64,000 bases of DNA, taken from the NCBI GenBank assembly GCA_003856375.1, contig CP034120.1, positions 1,550,001 to 1,614,000 of the forward strand. Direction: 5' to 3'. Source of the stretch: Glaciecola amylolytica (GTDB lineage: Bacteria > Bacteroidota > Bacteroidia > Flavobacteriales_D > Crocinitomicaceae). How positions within the stretch are numbered: position 1 is the first letter of the stretch; each line of letters opens with the position of its first letter. Positions 24,315 through 31,366 of the stretch are shown piece after piece. The position numbers were made by a program, and so were the translations under genes. Under the pieces are notes generated by a model, which saw nothing but the letters and a program-made list of their open reading frames with translations, was not told the origin of the DNA and made no database searches.

Positions 24315-25010
24315 ATGATGAGTTTTACAAAAAAATTAAATGAGGCAGTAGAAGAGTTAAAATCAAATCCGGAGATTTATGTAGCGCATTATGCGGTTTT
24401 CCCTCCCGATTTAGAAGCAATTACAAGCGTAGAAAGCGAATTGGGTTATCCATTGGATGATTCGATTACGGATTTTTACAAGGAATGCGGAGGTATTCAA
24501 TTGCTTTGGATCAATAAGAATAACGATTCATTTGACAAAATCAAAAAGCAAATTGAAAGCTTCGAAAAACCATTGGATGCATTTACCTATTTTGGTCAAA
24601 ATATGCCTCCCGACGGTTCTATCATGATTCCTTCTATTGAAACAGTTTTCCTTAAAGATCCTGAAGTGTCTGTATCTGAAGGTGAATTTGAAGATTACGA
24701 CATGCTGAGCGATTGGGAAAATATTGTCATTCAACCATTCGATCTGTTTGGTCATAGTAAAGATGTGGCCTTTATTCTGAATAAAACTTCTAATCCTCCG
24801 ATGCTTTTGGGATCCGACAACCAGGCTTGCTACACGGATTCATATGTCATCTATTTTAAAGAGTACCTGGATCTGTTGTTGAAATTGAAAGGAGCCCGTT
24901 CCAGAAGCAAATTTTTAGACAGTTATTCCAATGATGGAATCGAGGGAGCTGTGAATGCAGACAATATCGAAAAGATTGACGCTCCTTCATACATCAATCA
25001 GATTTTATAG
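24315..25010 (+). CDS. SUKH/SMI1-KNR4-like protein
   Basis: The 231-residue soluble protein carries, near residues 35-60, IESELGYPLDDSITDFYKECGG, which fits the SUKH core (helix, 'LP-D---FY---GG', strand) with an Asp-Tyr-Lys-Glu signature. The middle holds WENIVIQPFDLFGHSKDVAFILNK, matching the acidic strand region of the fold, and the C-terminal VIYFKEYLDLLLKLKG forms the last helix. SUKH proteins are often immunity partners of polymorphic toxins, but many are not. No toxin lies next to it; a lipoprotein and a SUMF1-like protein follow. Confidence 0.6.
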   Translation: MMSFTKKLNEAVEELKSNPEIYVAHYAVFPPDLEAITSVESELGYPLDDSITDFYKECGGIQLLWINKNNDSFDKIKKQIESFEKPLDAFTYFGQNMPPDGSIMIPSIETVFLKDPEVSVSEGEFEDYDMLSDWENIVIQPFDLFGHSKDVAFILNKTSNPPMLLGSDNQACYTDSYVIYFKEYLDLLLKLKGARSRSKFLDSYSNDGIEGAVNADNIEKIDAPSYINQIL

Positions 25011-25049
25011 AAATACACTTTAATTACCAGATAATAAAATCATAGCCGA

Positions 25050-25856
25050 ATGAAAATTACCACTTACATTTTAATGACTCTTATTCTTGTTTCCTGCAAT
25101 AATTCAACGAAACCCAAAGTAGAAAAGAAAACAGTTCCTATTGAACAAGTGCCTGAGAAATCCACTGGTAAATCTTCCGTTGAAGAGGCAATGAAAGAAG
25201 ACTCAGAACCCGGTTTTGAGATTCTTTTACCCAGCACTTACCGCGATTGGGAAGGGAAAAATCCGGCGAATAACCTAACGAAAGACTGGATGGATCTATA
25301 TGAGAAAAAGGGGAAGTATTATTTAGGAAAAGCAGATTTCTCCATTGAAGGAGGATATTCCGAATGTTCGGGTGATTCCACTAAAACAATCGAATCGAAG
25401 AACAAGACATTGCTTTTGATCAAGCATCCGGGACTGAAGCAGGGAGAAGTAAATGCTGTAAAACTGAACAAAATCAAAATCTGGCCCGGAGAAAAAATGG
25501 CTTTCAAATACAACGGTATCGGATATTTATTGCGTGCCGAAGGTGATGTGATTTCGTCCGACAAAGTGCTTACTGATACAGGAGAAGAACTATTCCAGCA
25601 GGTGAAAAATTACAAACTCTATATTTCGGCAGACAAGCTTCCCGAAACTTTGTTTTTGGAGGAAGAATCCTTCAATGATACTTTCACGGAATTGCTTTTT
25701 ATCGGGGATTTGGACAGCGACGGAAAGCCGGATATTATTGTCAGATCGAACAGGGATTATGAAGAAGAAAGAGCTCTTTTGTTTCTTTCTACTGAAGCAG
25801 GAAAAGGGCGTGTCGTAGGGAAAGCCGGAGAAATTGCCATTCAATTTGATTGTTAA
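25050..25856 (+). CDS. Predicted lipoprotein with integrin-like Asp-Gly turn
   Basis: The 268-residue product has a lipoprotein signal (MKITTYILMTLILVSC, Cys16) and a Lys/Glu-rich linker of about 40 residues. The mature domain has mixed strands and, near residue 225, FIGDLDSDGKPDIIVRS, the Ca-binding-like loop seen in FG-GAP/VCBS repeats. This single loop suggests a repeat-poor beta-propeller blade or a related fold. It lies 39 bases downstream of the SUKH-like gene and 33 bases before the SUMF1-like gene. Function unknown. Confidence 0.65.
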   Translation: MKITTYILMTLILVSCNNSTKPKVEKKTVPIEQVPEKSTGKSSVEEAMKEDSEPGFEILLPSTYRDWEGKNPANNLTKDWMDLYEKKGKYYLGKADFSIEGGYSECSGDSTKTIESKNKTLLLIKHPGLKQGEVNAVKLNKIKIWPGEKMAFKYNGIGYLLRAEGDVISSDKVLTDTGEELFQQVKNYKLYISADKLPETLFLEEESFNDTFTELLFIGDLDSDGKPDIIVRSNRDYEEERALLFLSTEAGKGRVVGKAGEIAIQFDC

Positions 25857-25889
25857 AGAGACGCTGACGAACAGAACCTCTTTCAAACA

Positions 25890-26603
25890 ATGAATTCAAC
25901 TAAAATGGATACAACTTTAATTTCAGGAATTACCGACCAAATGATCCGGATTCCGGGTGGTGAAATAGAATTGCGCGACGACAGAACCAAAAAGAAATGG
26001 ACCGTTGAGATCGAACCTTTCCTGCTGGCAAAATTCCCGGTAACACAAGAATTGTATTTTGCACTGACGAATGACGATCCGAGTACAATTAAAGGCAGCA
26101 GCCGGCCTGTAGAAACAGTTACCTGGAAAGAAGCGGTTATTTTTTGTAACCGGTTATCCGCTGAGGCTGGACTCAATTCGTGCTATTTCATACAGGAAGA
26201 AAACGAGCAGATTACTTTTGATATCACAGCGAATGGTTTTCGTTTGCCCACAGAAGCAGAATGGGAATATGCTTGTAAAGCAGGAACAGGCGGCATCAGA
26301 TACGGTGATTTGAACAACATTGCCTGGTACAAGGAAAATTCAGAAAGGACAACGCATGATGTCGGGCAAAAAGAACCAAATGCGTGGGGACTTTACGATA
26401 TGTTAGGCAATGTTTGGGAATGGTGTTCGGATATTTATGACGAAACTGTTTACGGTTCTTACCGCTTGTTCAGAGGTGGTGGTTGGTGTGACGAAGAACG
26501 AAGTGTAATGGCAACAACCCGGAGAAGAAGTCATCCTTTAAAATTCAAAATTGATGACCTCGGATTCAGAATTGCCAAAAACATTCAACCCAATGAAATG
26601 TAA
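25890..26603 (+). CDS. SUMF1/formylglycine-generating-enzyme-like protein
   Basis: The 237-residue protein follows the SUMF1 plan: MIRIPGGEI, FLLAKFPVTQELYFAL, PVETVTWKEAVIFCNRLS, GFRLPTEAEWEYACKAGTGG, NAWGLYDMLGNVWEWCSDIYD, FRGGGWCDEE and DLGFRIAKN. All structural motifs are present, but the catalytic Cys of true formylglycine-generating enzymes (the R-C-A-R segment before the last turn) is replaced by TTRRRSHP. It is therefore more likely a binding or structural member. It lacks a signal peptide. Its TAA shares a base with the ATG of the Crp/Fnr regulator, so the two are translationally coupled. Confidence 0.85.
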   Translation: MNSTKMDTTLISGITDQMIRIPGGEIELRDDRTKKKWTVEIEPFLLAKFPVTQELYFALTNDDPSTIKGSSRPVETVTWKEAVIFCNRLSAEAGLNSCYFIQEENEQITFDITANGFRLPTEAEWEYACKAGTGGIRYGDLNNIAWYKENSERTTHDVGQKEPNAWGLYDMLGNVWEWCSDIYDETVYGSYRLFRGGGWCDEERSVMATTRRRSHPLKFKIDDLGFRIAKNIQPNEM

Positions 26604-27172
26604 TGATGTCTGATTTAGCTCGAAAAATGGATGAAATCATCCTGAAGATTAGTCCGGAAGCTCAGAAAGGATTGGACGACTTGCTGGTATACAAAGAACT
26701 CAGGAAAGAAAGTTTTTTGCTTTCCGAAGGACAAGTTTGTCAAAATTGCTTCATTATTCAGGAAGGAGTTGCACGAAAATTCACCCGTTCCGAAGATAAA
26801 GAGCTGACCACTGAATTGTATTTGAAAGATGATCTGGCAGTTTCATTTGAAAGCTTTTGTTACCAAAAATCAAGCACAGAGTTTATTCAAGCCATTACCG
26901 ATCTGAAAGTGGTGCAGATCAATTTCGGCAGTTTTCAAAAGTTGAAAAGTGAATTCCCGGAGCTTGTTCAGTTGGATCTGGCTATTGCAGAATACTATAC
27001 AATCTGGCTTGAAAAGCGATTTATGGAGTTCCGGACACAAAGTGCTGCTCAAAGATATCTGAATCTGATAGCCAGAGAACCACGCTATTTAAAGCACCTG
27101 AAACTTACCATTATTGCATCTTATTTGGGAATCTCCCTGGAAACATTGAGCCGGATTCGCTCCAAAATCTGA
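26603..27172 (+). CDS. Crp/Fnr-family transcriptional regulator
   Basis: The 189-residue protein has an N-terminal cyclic-nucleotide-binding-like domain (ESFLLSEGQVCQNCFIIQEGVARKF; ELTTELYLKDDLAVSFESF) and ends with a winged-helix HTH (LKLTIIASYLGISLETLSRIRSKI) that stops right after the recognition helix. The Glu/Arg residues that bind cAMP are not conserved, as in other Bacteroidota members of this group. It begins one base inside the stop of the SUMF1-like gene. A 16-bp palindrome with Crp/Fnr spacing lies 3 bases after its stop (27176-27191), a candidate site for its own product. Confidence 0.88.
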   Translation: MMSDLARKMDEIILKISPEAQKGLDDLLVYKELRKESFLLSEGQVCQNCFIIQEGVARKFTRSEDKELTTELYLKDDLAVSFESFCYQKSSTEFIQAITDLKVVQINFGSFQKLKSEFPELVQLDLAIAEYYTIWLEKRFMEFRTQSAAQRYLNLIAREPRYLKHLKLTIIASYLGISLETLSRIRSKI

Positions 27173-27175
27173 TTT

Positions 27176-27191
27176 TTTGACTTAGGTCAAA
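27176..27191. promoter_or_regulatory. Palindrome TTTGAC-N4-GTCAAA, Crp/Fnr-like operator
   Basis: Two perfect 6-bp arms are spaced by four bases, the architecture of Fnr/Crp-group sites (compare TTGAT-N4-ATCAA). It lies 39 bases upstream of the ATG at 27230 and directly after the Crp/Fnr gene. It could instead be a weak hairpin terminator of that gene, but no T tract follows the second arm. Confidence 0.5.
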
Positions 27192-27229
27192 TTTCGTCTG
27201 AACGAGGTTTACCATTTTTACGAAAAAAA

Positions 27230-27760
27230 ATGAAAGGAATGAATCTCGCAGTAAGAATAATTTTAACAGCTCTCCTGGTTTGGTGGGTACTATTTCCGGT
27301 TTTCGCCGATTCAAAGAATGAAAGTATTCTGGCCGAGATTTATCGTATCGGGATGGTTCCCGCCATGCTGATCATGGGAGCTTTTTTCGGAATGGTTGCG
27401 TTTTATTGCAGAACATTGAAAAAGTGTTACCTGCAAATCAAGCCCGAAAACAGAAAGGCAAAACCCAATGCTGTTTGGTATATGTTCGCTTTACCGTTTA
27501 ATTTCGTGGAAGACTTCTTCATTGTGATTGATTTGGCAAGATCCCTTGAAGAAGAAAAGAAAAACAACGATAAACTCAGTCAAATTACGGATTTCGGAAT
27601 GGTATCGGGAATCGGCTGGAGCATTGCTCAAATCATGTCATTTATTCCCAATCTCGTGGGACAGGTTGCCGGGATGATCGGTTTTGTACTGGTGATTTAT
27701 CATTGGATTCTGATTAACAGGATAAAGAATTTGCTATCCGCTCCCAATGAAACCAGCTGA
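27230..27760 (+). CDS. Membrane protein of unknown function
   Basis: The 176-residue protein has an N-terminal helix (about 7-25), a second helix (about 42-62), and two in the C-terminal half (about 120-165). Between them, residues 65-110 are charged, with YLQIKPENRKAKP and a Lys/Glu-rich stretch LEEEKKNNDKLSQ. No family is recognised. The Crp/Fnr-like palindrome 39 bases upstream makes it a plausible target of the regulator at 26603-27172. Confidence 0.65.
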   Translation: MKGMNLAVRIILTALLVWWVLFPVFADSKNESILAEIYRIGMVPAMLIMGAFFGMVAFYCRTLKKCYLQIKPENRKAKPNAVWYMFALPFNFVEDFFIVIDLARSLEEEKKNNDKLSQITDFGMVSGIGWSIAQIMSFIPNLVGQVAGMIGFVLVIYHWILINRIKNLLSAPNETS

Positions 27761-27818
27761 TAAAAACAAAAGTTTTTTGCCCCGTCCGGGAATTCTTAGA
27801 ATAATAGTATTTAAAGCC

Positions 27819-27907
27819 CCACAGATGCGCAGATATTGGTGGCGCTTACAGTCACCACAATTCAACCAACGAGTCCGGTAGGCGAGCATTTATCTGTGCA
27901 TCTGTGG
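27819..27907. repeat. 89-bp element with 17-bp terminal inverted repeats
   Basis: CCACAGATGCGCAGATA at 27819-27835 is matched in reverse complement by TATCTGTGCATCTGTGG at 27891-27907 with one mismatch. The 55-base interior is more GC-rich than the flanks and holds no open frame. The layout is that of a miniature inverted-repeat or dispersed palindromic element; only one copy is in the window. Confidence 0.65.
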
Positions 27908-27956
27908 AAAAAACTACCTATATTTTCATACAAAACCAGGTTTTTTTTAAACAGAC

Positions 27957-27971
27957 TGCCATAGGGTTGTC
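27957..27971 (+). promoter_or_regulatory. Candidate WYL-regulator operator upstream of the HEAT/Arr operon
   Basis: TGCCATAGGGTTGTC matches TGACATAAGGCTGTC at 33240-33254 at 12 of 15 positions, and both are followed at 8-9 bases by GTTTTA, near the expected -7 position. The other copy lies right after a WYL-domain regulator gene, so the same regulator may bind here. The distance to the ATG at 28120 is 148 bases. Confidence 0.45.
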
Positions 27972-27984
27972 AGTGGGATTGTTT

Positions 27985-28002
27985 TATTTCGCGATCGAAA
28001 TA
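27985..28002. promoter_or_regulatory. Perfect palindrome TATTTCG-N4-CGAAATA
   Basis: Seven-base arms separated by CGAT form a perfect dyad overlapping the position where a -7 element is expected. It has operator-like symmetry and lies 13 bases after the shared WYL-like motif and upstream of the HEAT/Arr operon. Confidence 0.45.
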
Positions 28003-28119
28003 GTTCAAAATGATAAAAATTAGATTTATTACTAATGAATAATTTAATATTATTGCTTCATGCTAAATGAAAGCAAATTGAACTGGAATAAAAGAAATAG
28101 AAAATTTTAATCGGGAATA

Positions 28120-28638
28120 ATGGAGATATCAGCGCTTCTGAATGACAAGGCAATCAAGTCAAAAGAAAAAACAGAAATATTAAGTAAGTTGGTTCTTGAT
28201 AATAAGATCACCACGGATAGTTTATTGGAGTTTGCCGGAACAGCAAAAGATCCGATAAAAGCAACCTGCATTGAAGCATTGGAATACGCAACAAAGCAAA
28301 AACCTTCCATTGCCAATGAAAAGAGCTTTCAATTTGTTACAGCTGCTTTGACCGAAAAGGCGCCGCGAATCAAATGGGAAAGCGCAAAAGTGATTGGAAA
28401 TACGGTGCATCTGTTTCCCGGAAGTATGGATCAGGCAATCAAAAACCTGCTCGATAATTCGGAGCACGAAGGAACAGTTGTGCGATGGAGTGCCGCTTTT
28501 GCATTGGGCGAAATTTTAAAGCTGAAAACAAAATACAATAAAGATCTGCTTCCTGCCATGGAGGCGATTTGCAAGCGGGAAGAAAAAAACAGCATTAAAA
28601 AGATCTATCTCGACGCAATTAAAAAGTCAAATGCATGA
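28120..28638 (+). CDS. HEAT-repeat protein paired with Arr
   Basis: The 172-residue protein is all helical. Pairs such as KATCIEALEYATKQKP, RIKWESAKVIGNTVHLFP and VVRWSAAFALGEILKLK have the hydrophobic spacing and central Asp/Asn-Ala pattern of HEAT/armadillo repeats. There is no signal peptide. Its stop overlaps the start of the Arr gene by four bases (ATGA), so the products are made together. HEAT proteins are usually binding scaffolds; a link with Arr is inferred only from coupling. Confidence 0.75.
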   Translation: MEISALLNDKAIKSKEKTEILSKLVLDNKITTDSLLEFAGTAKDPIKATCIEALEYATKQKPSIANEKSFQFVTAALTEKAPRIKWESAKVIGNTVHLFPGSMDQAIKNLLDNSEHEGTVVRWSAAFALGEILKLKTKYNKDLLPAMEAICKREEKNSIKKIYLDAIKKSNA

Positions 28639-29081
28639 AGCAGAGTAAAAGTGAGAACGAATCGAATGATTCAGGGCAAAGTCCTTTTTCTCAAACCTTT
28701 TTTCATGGAACAAAAGCTGATTTAAAGATCGGAGATTTGATTAATACAGGAATTCAATCAAACTACGGTCAGCAGAAAAAAGCGAAATACATCTATTTGA
28801 CAGCCACTTTGGATGCCGCTATTTGGGGCGCTGAACTTGCTTTGGGTGATGGTCGGGAGAGAATCTATCTGGTAGAACCAACCGGGCAGATAGAAGATGA
28901 TCCGAATGTTACGGATAAAAAATTCCCGGGCAACCCGACGATGTCTTACCGATCAGAACATCCGTTTAAGGTTGTCGGTGAAATTACAGTCTGGCAAGGA
29001 CATTCCTCCGAAAAAGTACAAGCAATGAAAGACGCATTGGCAAAACTCAAAGAACAAGGGATTGAAGCCATTGAAGATTGA
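28635..29081 (+). CDS. arr: Rifamycin ADP-ribosyltransferase Arr
   Basis: The 148-residue protein matches Arr over nearly its full length: FFHGTKADLKIGDLINTG (His24), AKYIYLTATLDAAIWGAELAL (Tyr54), RIYLVEPTGQIEDDPNVTDKKFPGNPTMSYRS (Asp88/89) and WQGHSSEKVQ near the end. The H-Y-D triad corresponds to His19, Tyr49 and Asp84 of the mycobacterial enzyme. Arr transfers ADP-ribose from NAD to a rifamycin hydroxyl and inactivates the drug. It is the second gene of a coupled pair with the HEAT-repeat protein and is followed by a strong terminator. Family assignment is firm; natural substrate and resistance in this host are inferred. Confidence 0.93.
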   Translation: MKQSKSENESNDSGQSPFSQTFFHGTKADLKIGDLINTGIQSNYGQQKKAKYIYLTATLDAAIWGAELALGDGRERIYLVEPTGQIEDDPNVTDKKFPGNPTMSYRSEHPFKVVGEITVWQGHSSEKVQAMKDALAKLKEQGIEAIED

Positions 29082-29104
29082 AAAAACAGAATGAATACGA
29101 TTTT

Positions 29105-29136
29105 AAAAACGATTTGTCTTCGGATAAATCGTTTTT
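29105..29136 (+). terminator. Rho-independent terminator after arr
   Basis: AAAAACGATTTGTC pairs with GATAAATCGTTTTT around a TTCG tetraloop, followed by CTTTTT. One G-T wobble is present. It ends the HEAT/Arr transcript 24 bases after the stop. Confidence 0.92.
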
Positions 29137-29174
29137 CTTTTTATAAATCATTTTCATTGAACTTTCAATAAGTT

Positions 29175-29192
29175 AAACTAATGTATTAGTTT
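29175..29192. promoter_or_regulatory. Perfect palindrome AAACTAAT-GT-ATTAGTTT
   Basis: Eight-base arms with a two-base spacer form an operator-like dyad, 141 bases upstream of the ATG of the TlpA-like gene and after the arr terminator. The size suits a TetR- or MarR-type dimer, but no such regulator gene is nearby. Confidence 0.4.
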
Positions 29193-29333
29193 GTTGTGAA
29201 GGATTGATTAATAAAGAAAGTATAAATTAGTAGATTCAAAGCGAATAAAGTGTTCACAGGTCTCAAAGAAAGGAGAGTAACAACTTCTGTGGAAATAACA
29301 CGTTATTGCATACACACTATAAACTGTTGTTTT

Positions 29334-30503
29334 ATGAAACAGATTTCACTTTTATTACTGCTATTCTTCTCTTTTCATCTTTTCGGGCAGTCTGAAGAGC
29401 AACAACAAATTCTTGAAAAAACAATCGAAAAATATCAGTCACACGAGAGCGTTTCCTATGACGTTGTGTATGAGATTAAGTATTTTGATGATGAAAAACC
29501 AATGACTGTTACCAGCCATGTTGATATCCTGAAGTCTGAAACGGATACGATCTTCAAAGGCTTTTTTATATATGACCGGAAAGACAGCTTTGTGAATGTG
29601 ATAAAATACTACAAACCCAACGATCTCTTTGTGATCGACCTGAGCGAGGAAGTTGTCACCAAATTCAATGCTTCAAAAGAACAAACCTTTCCGGTTGAAG
29701 GAAACATGGACGGGAGTGTATTGAATATCTATTTTTTAGAAATGGACAAATTGCAAAGAAAGCTAAAGAATCCTGAAAACAAATGGAGCTATTCTGACAC
29801 CGGCAATTGTTTAAAAGTGAAAATAAGCTATCCGGATGATGAAGATTATTATGATCGGGAAGAATCAATTTATATCGACAAAAAGACACAGACAATCATT
29901 AAAATAACTTATCAGGCCAGATATAAAGACCAGATTCAAGAGAATCAATGGTTGATCAATAATCTGACCTTCGACCAGTTGAATGAAGCCAGTTTTGACA
30001 AGAGGGCAGGGAATTATTTAAAAACATTCAAAACGGAAAATTATCAACCGTTGACAAAAGAGGATTACAAATTGTTGGAGAACGGAACAGTAATTCCTAA
30101 AATAAAAGGAACGATTTTTCCAAATTATAATGAAACGATAGAACTCAACTCAAACAAAGTCATGATCCTGGACTTTTGGTATACATCCTGCATGCCATGT
30201 ATCAAAACAATACCGCATTTAAATAAGCTAAAACAAAAATACAAAGACAAAATCGAGATTGTAGGTATCAACCCGATTGAAAATCAGTTGAAACAGAAAG
30301 ATAAAATTGAGAAATTTCTGCAACAAGTACCGATGGATTATCCGATCTTACTGGTAAATGAAATTCCGACAGAATACAACATTCGGGTTTATCCTACTTT
30401 GTATATCATAGATCAAAATGGAAAAGTAAGGTTTTCATCCATGGGGTTCTCGGAAAACATCTACGAAGAACTGGATAGGATACTTAAACAAATAACTAAC
30501 TAA
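29334..30503 (+). CDS. TlpA-like secreted thiol-disulfide protein
   Basis: I start at 29334 (389 residues) because it gives a signal peptide (MKQISLLLLLFFSFHLFG). Residues of about 20-240 form an outer-membrane-lipoprotein-carrier-like beta domain (EKYQSHESVSYDVVYEIKYF, YIDKKTQTIIKITYQ). The C-terminal thioredoxin domain has VMILDFWYTSCMPCIKTIP (Cys286, Cys289), KIEIVGINPIE and a cis-Pro YPTLYIIDQNGKVRF. This two-domain plan is common in Bacteroidota TlpA/ResA-like proteins that reduce or fold periplasmic proteins. It stands alone between the arr terminator and map. Confidence 0.85.
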   Translation: MKQISLLLLLFFSFHLFGQSEEQQQILEKTIEKYQSHESVSYDVVYEIKYFDDEKPMTVTSHVDILKSETDTIFKGFFIYDRKDSFVNVIKYYKPNDLFVIDLSEEVVTKFNASKEQTFPVEGNMDGSVLNIYFLEMDKLQRKLKNPENKWSYSDTGNCLKVKISYPDDEDYYDREESIYIDKKTQTIIKITYQARYKDQIQENQWLINNLTFDQLNEASFDKRAGNYLKTFKTENYQPLTKEDYKLLENGTVIPKIKGTIFPNYNETIELNSNKVMILDFWYTSCMPCIKTIPHLNKLKQKYKDKIEIVGINPIENQLKQKDKIEKFLQQVPMDYPILLVNEIPTEYNIRVYPTLYIIDQNGKVRFSSMGFSENIYEELDRILKQITN

Positions 30504-30545
30504 CTTTAACTTGTCAGTTTCATACAAACGTCAAAAAAGAACAAT

Positions 30546-31310
30546 ATGTCAATCACAAAAGAATCCGAACTAACAGGAATGCAACAAGCGAGTATCGCTG
30601 TTGCAGAGACCTTACGACACATGATACACTACGCGCAGCCCGGAATGAGCACCAAAGAACTGGATGAATACGGTGCAGGAATTTTAGCCGGTTTCGGGGC
30701 AAAATCCGCACCTTACTTAACGTATGGTTTTCCGGGATGGACCTGCATCAGCGTGAACAACGAATTTTGTCACGGCATTCCTTCAAACAAACGAATACTG
30801 AAAGAAGGAGATTTAATCAATATTGACGTTTCTGCCGAATTGAATGGTTTTTGGGCAGACAATGGCGGTTCATTTGTATTGGGTGAAGATCGATACGGAC
30901 ATCAAAAATTAGTGGATGCATCGAAAGAAATTCTGCAAAAAACGATCAACAGTATTCGCGGAGGGGTGAAAATCGCCGACATTGGATTTTTGATGGAATC
31001 TGAAGCAAAAAAGAGAGGCTACAAGGTAATTCGGAATCTGGGCGGACATGGAATAGGCAGAAGCCTGCACGAAGAACCGGATGAATTGCTCAATTACAAA
31101 AACCGCTTGGACCAAAGACGATTTAAGAAGAATTCCGTTGTGGCGATCGAAACATTTATTTCAACGACTTCAAGCTATGCAGACACGTTGAATGACGGAT
31201 GGACAATGGTCGGAAACAAAGGAGGTTTCATGGCGCAACACGAGCATACGATTATTGTAACGGACGGAAAGCCGATCATTCTGACGGAAGCGAATGAAAT
31301 ACTGATGTAA
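30546..31310 (+). CDS. map: Type I methionine aminopeptidase
   Basis: The 254-residue protein has the pita-bread fold with all metal ligands: Asp94 (NIDVSAEL), Asp105 (WADNGGSF), His168 (GGHGIGRSLHEEP), Glu202 (AIETF) and Glu233 (QHEHTI), plus the substrate His76 in FCHGIP. It removes the initiator methionine from new proteins. It is slightly divergent (NGF-ADNGGSF instead of GYHGDTS), so it may be a second, accessory map gene. It is not next to ribosomal protein or secY genes, where the housekeeping copy often lies. It follows the TlpA-like gene by 42 bases. Confidence 0.93.
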   Translation: MSITKESELTGMQQASIAVAETLRHMIHYAQPGMSTKELDEYGAGILAGFGAKSAPYLTYGFPGWTCISVNNEFCHGIPSNKRILKEGDLINIDVSAELNGFWADNGGSFVLGEDRYGHQKLVDASKEILQKTINSIRGGVKIADIGFLMESEAKKRGYKVIRNLGGHGIGRSLHEEPDELLNYKNRLDQRRFKKNSVVAIETFISTTSSYADTLNDGWTMVGNKGGFMAQHEHTIIVTDGKPIILTEANEILM

Positions 31311-31366
31311 ATCATCGTCAGACAACAGCAATTCACTAAACGCAGAGCAAACGATACACAAACAGC

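Larger units (their letters stand above)
27761..28119. other. 359-bp gap with inverted-repeat element and two operator-like motifs
   Basis: The gap holds an 89-bp inverted-repeat element (27819-27907), a 15-bp motif shared with the WYL/GyrI region (27957-27971) and a perfect palindrome (27985-28002), each listed separately. A 10-codon frame (MIKIRFITNE, 28010-28042) lies in the leader of the next gene; there is no sign that it is translated. Confidence 0.6.
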
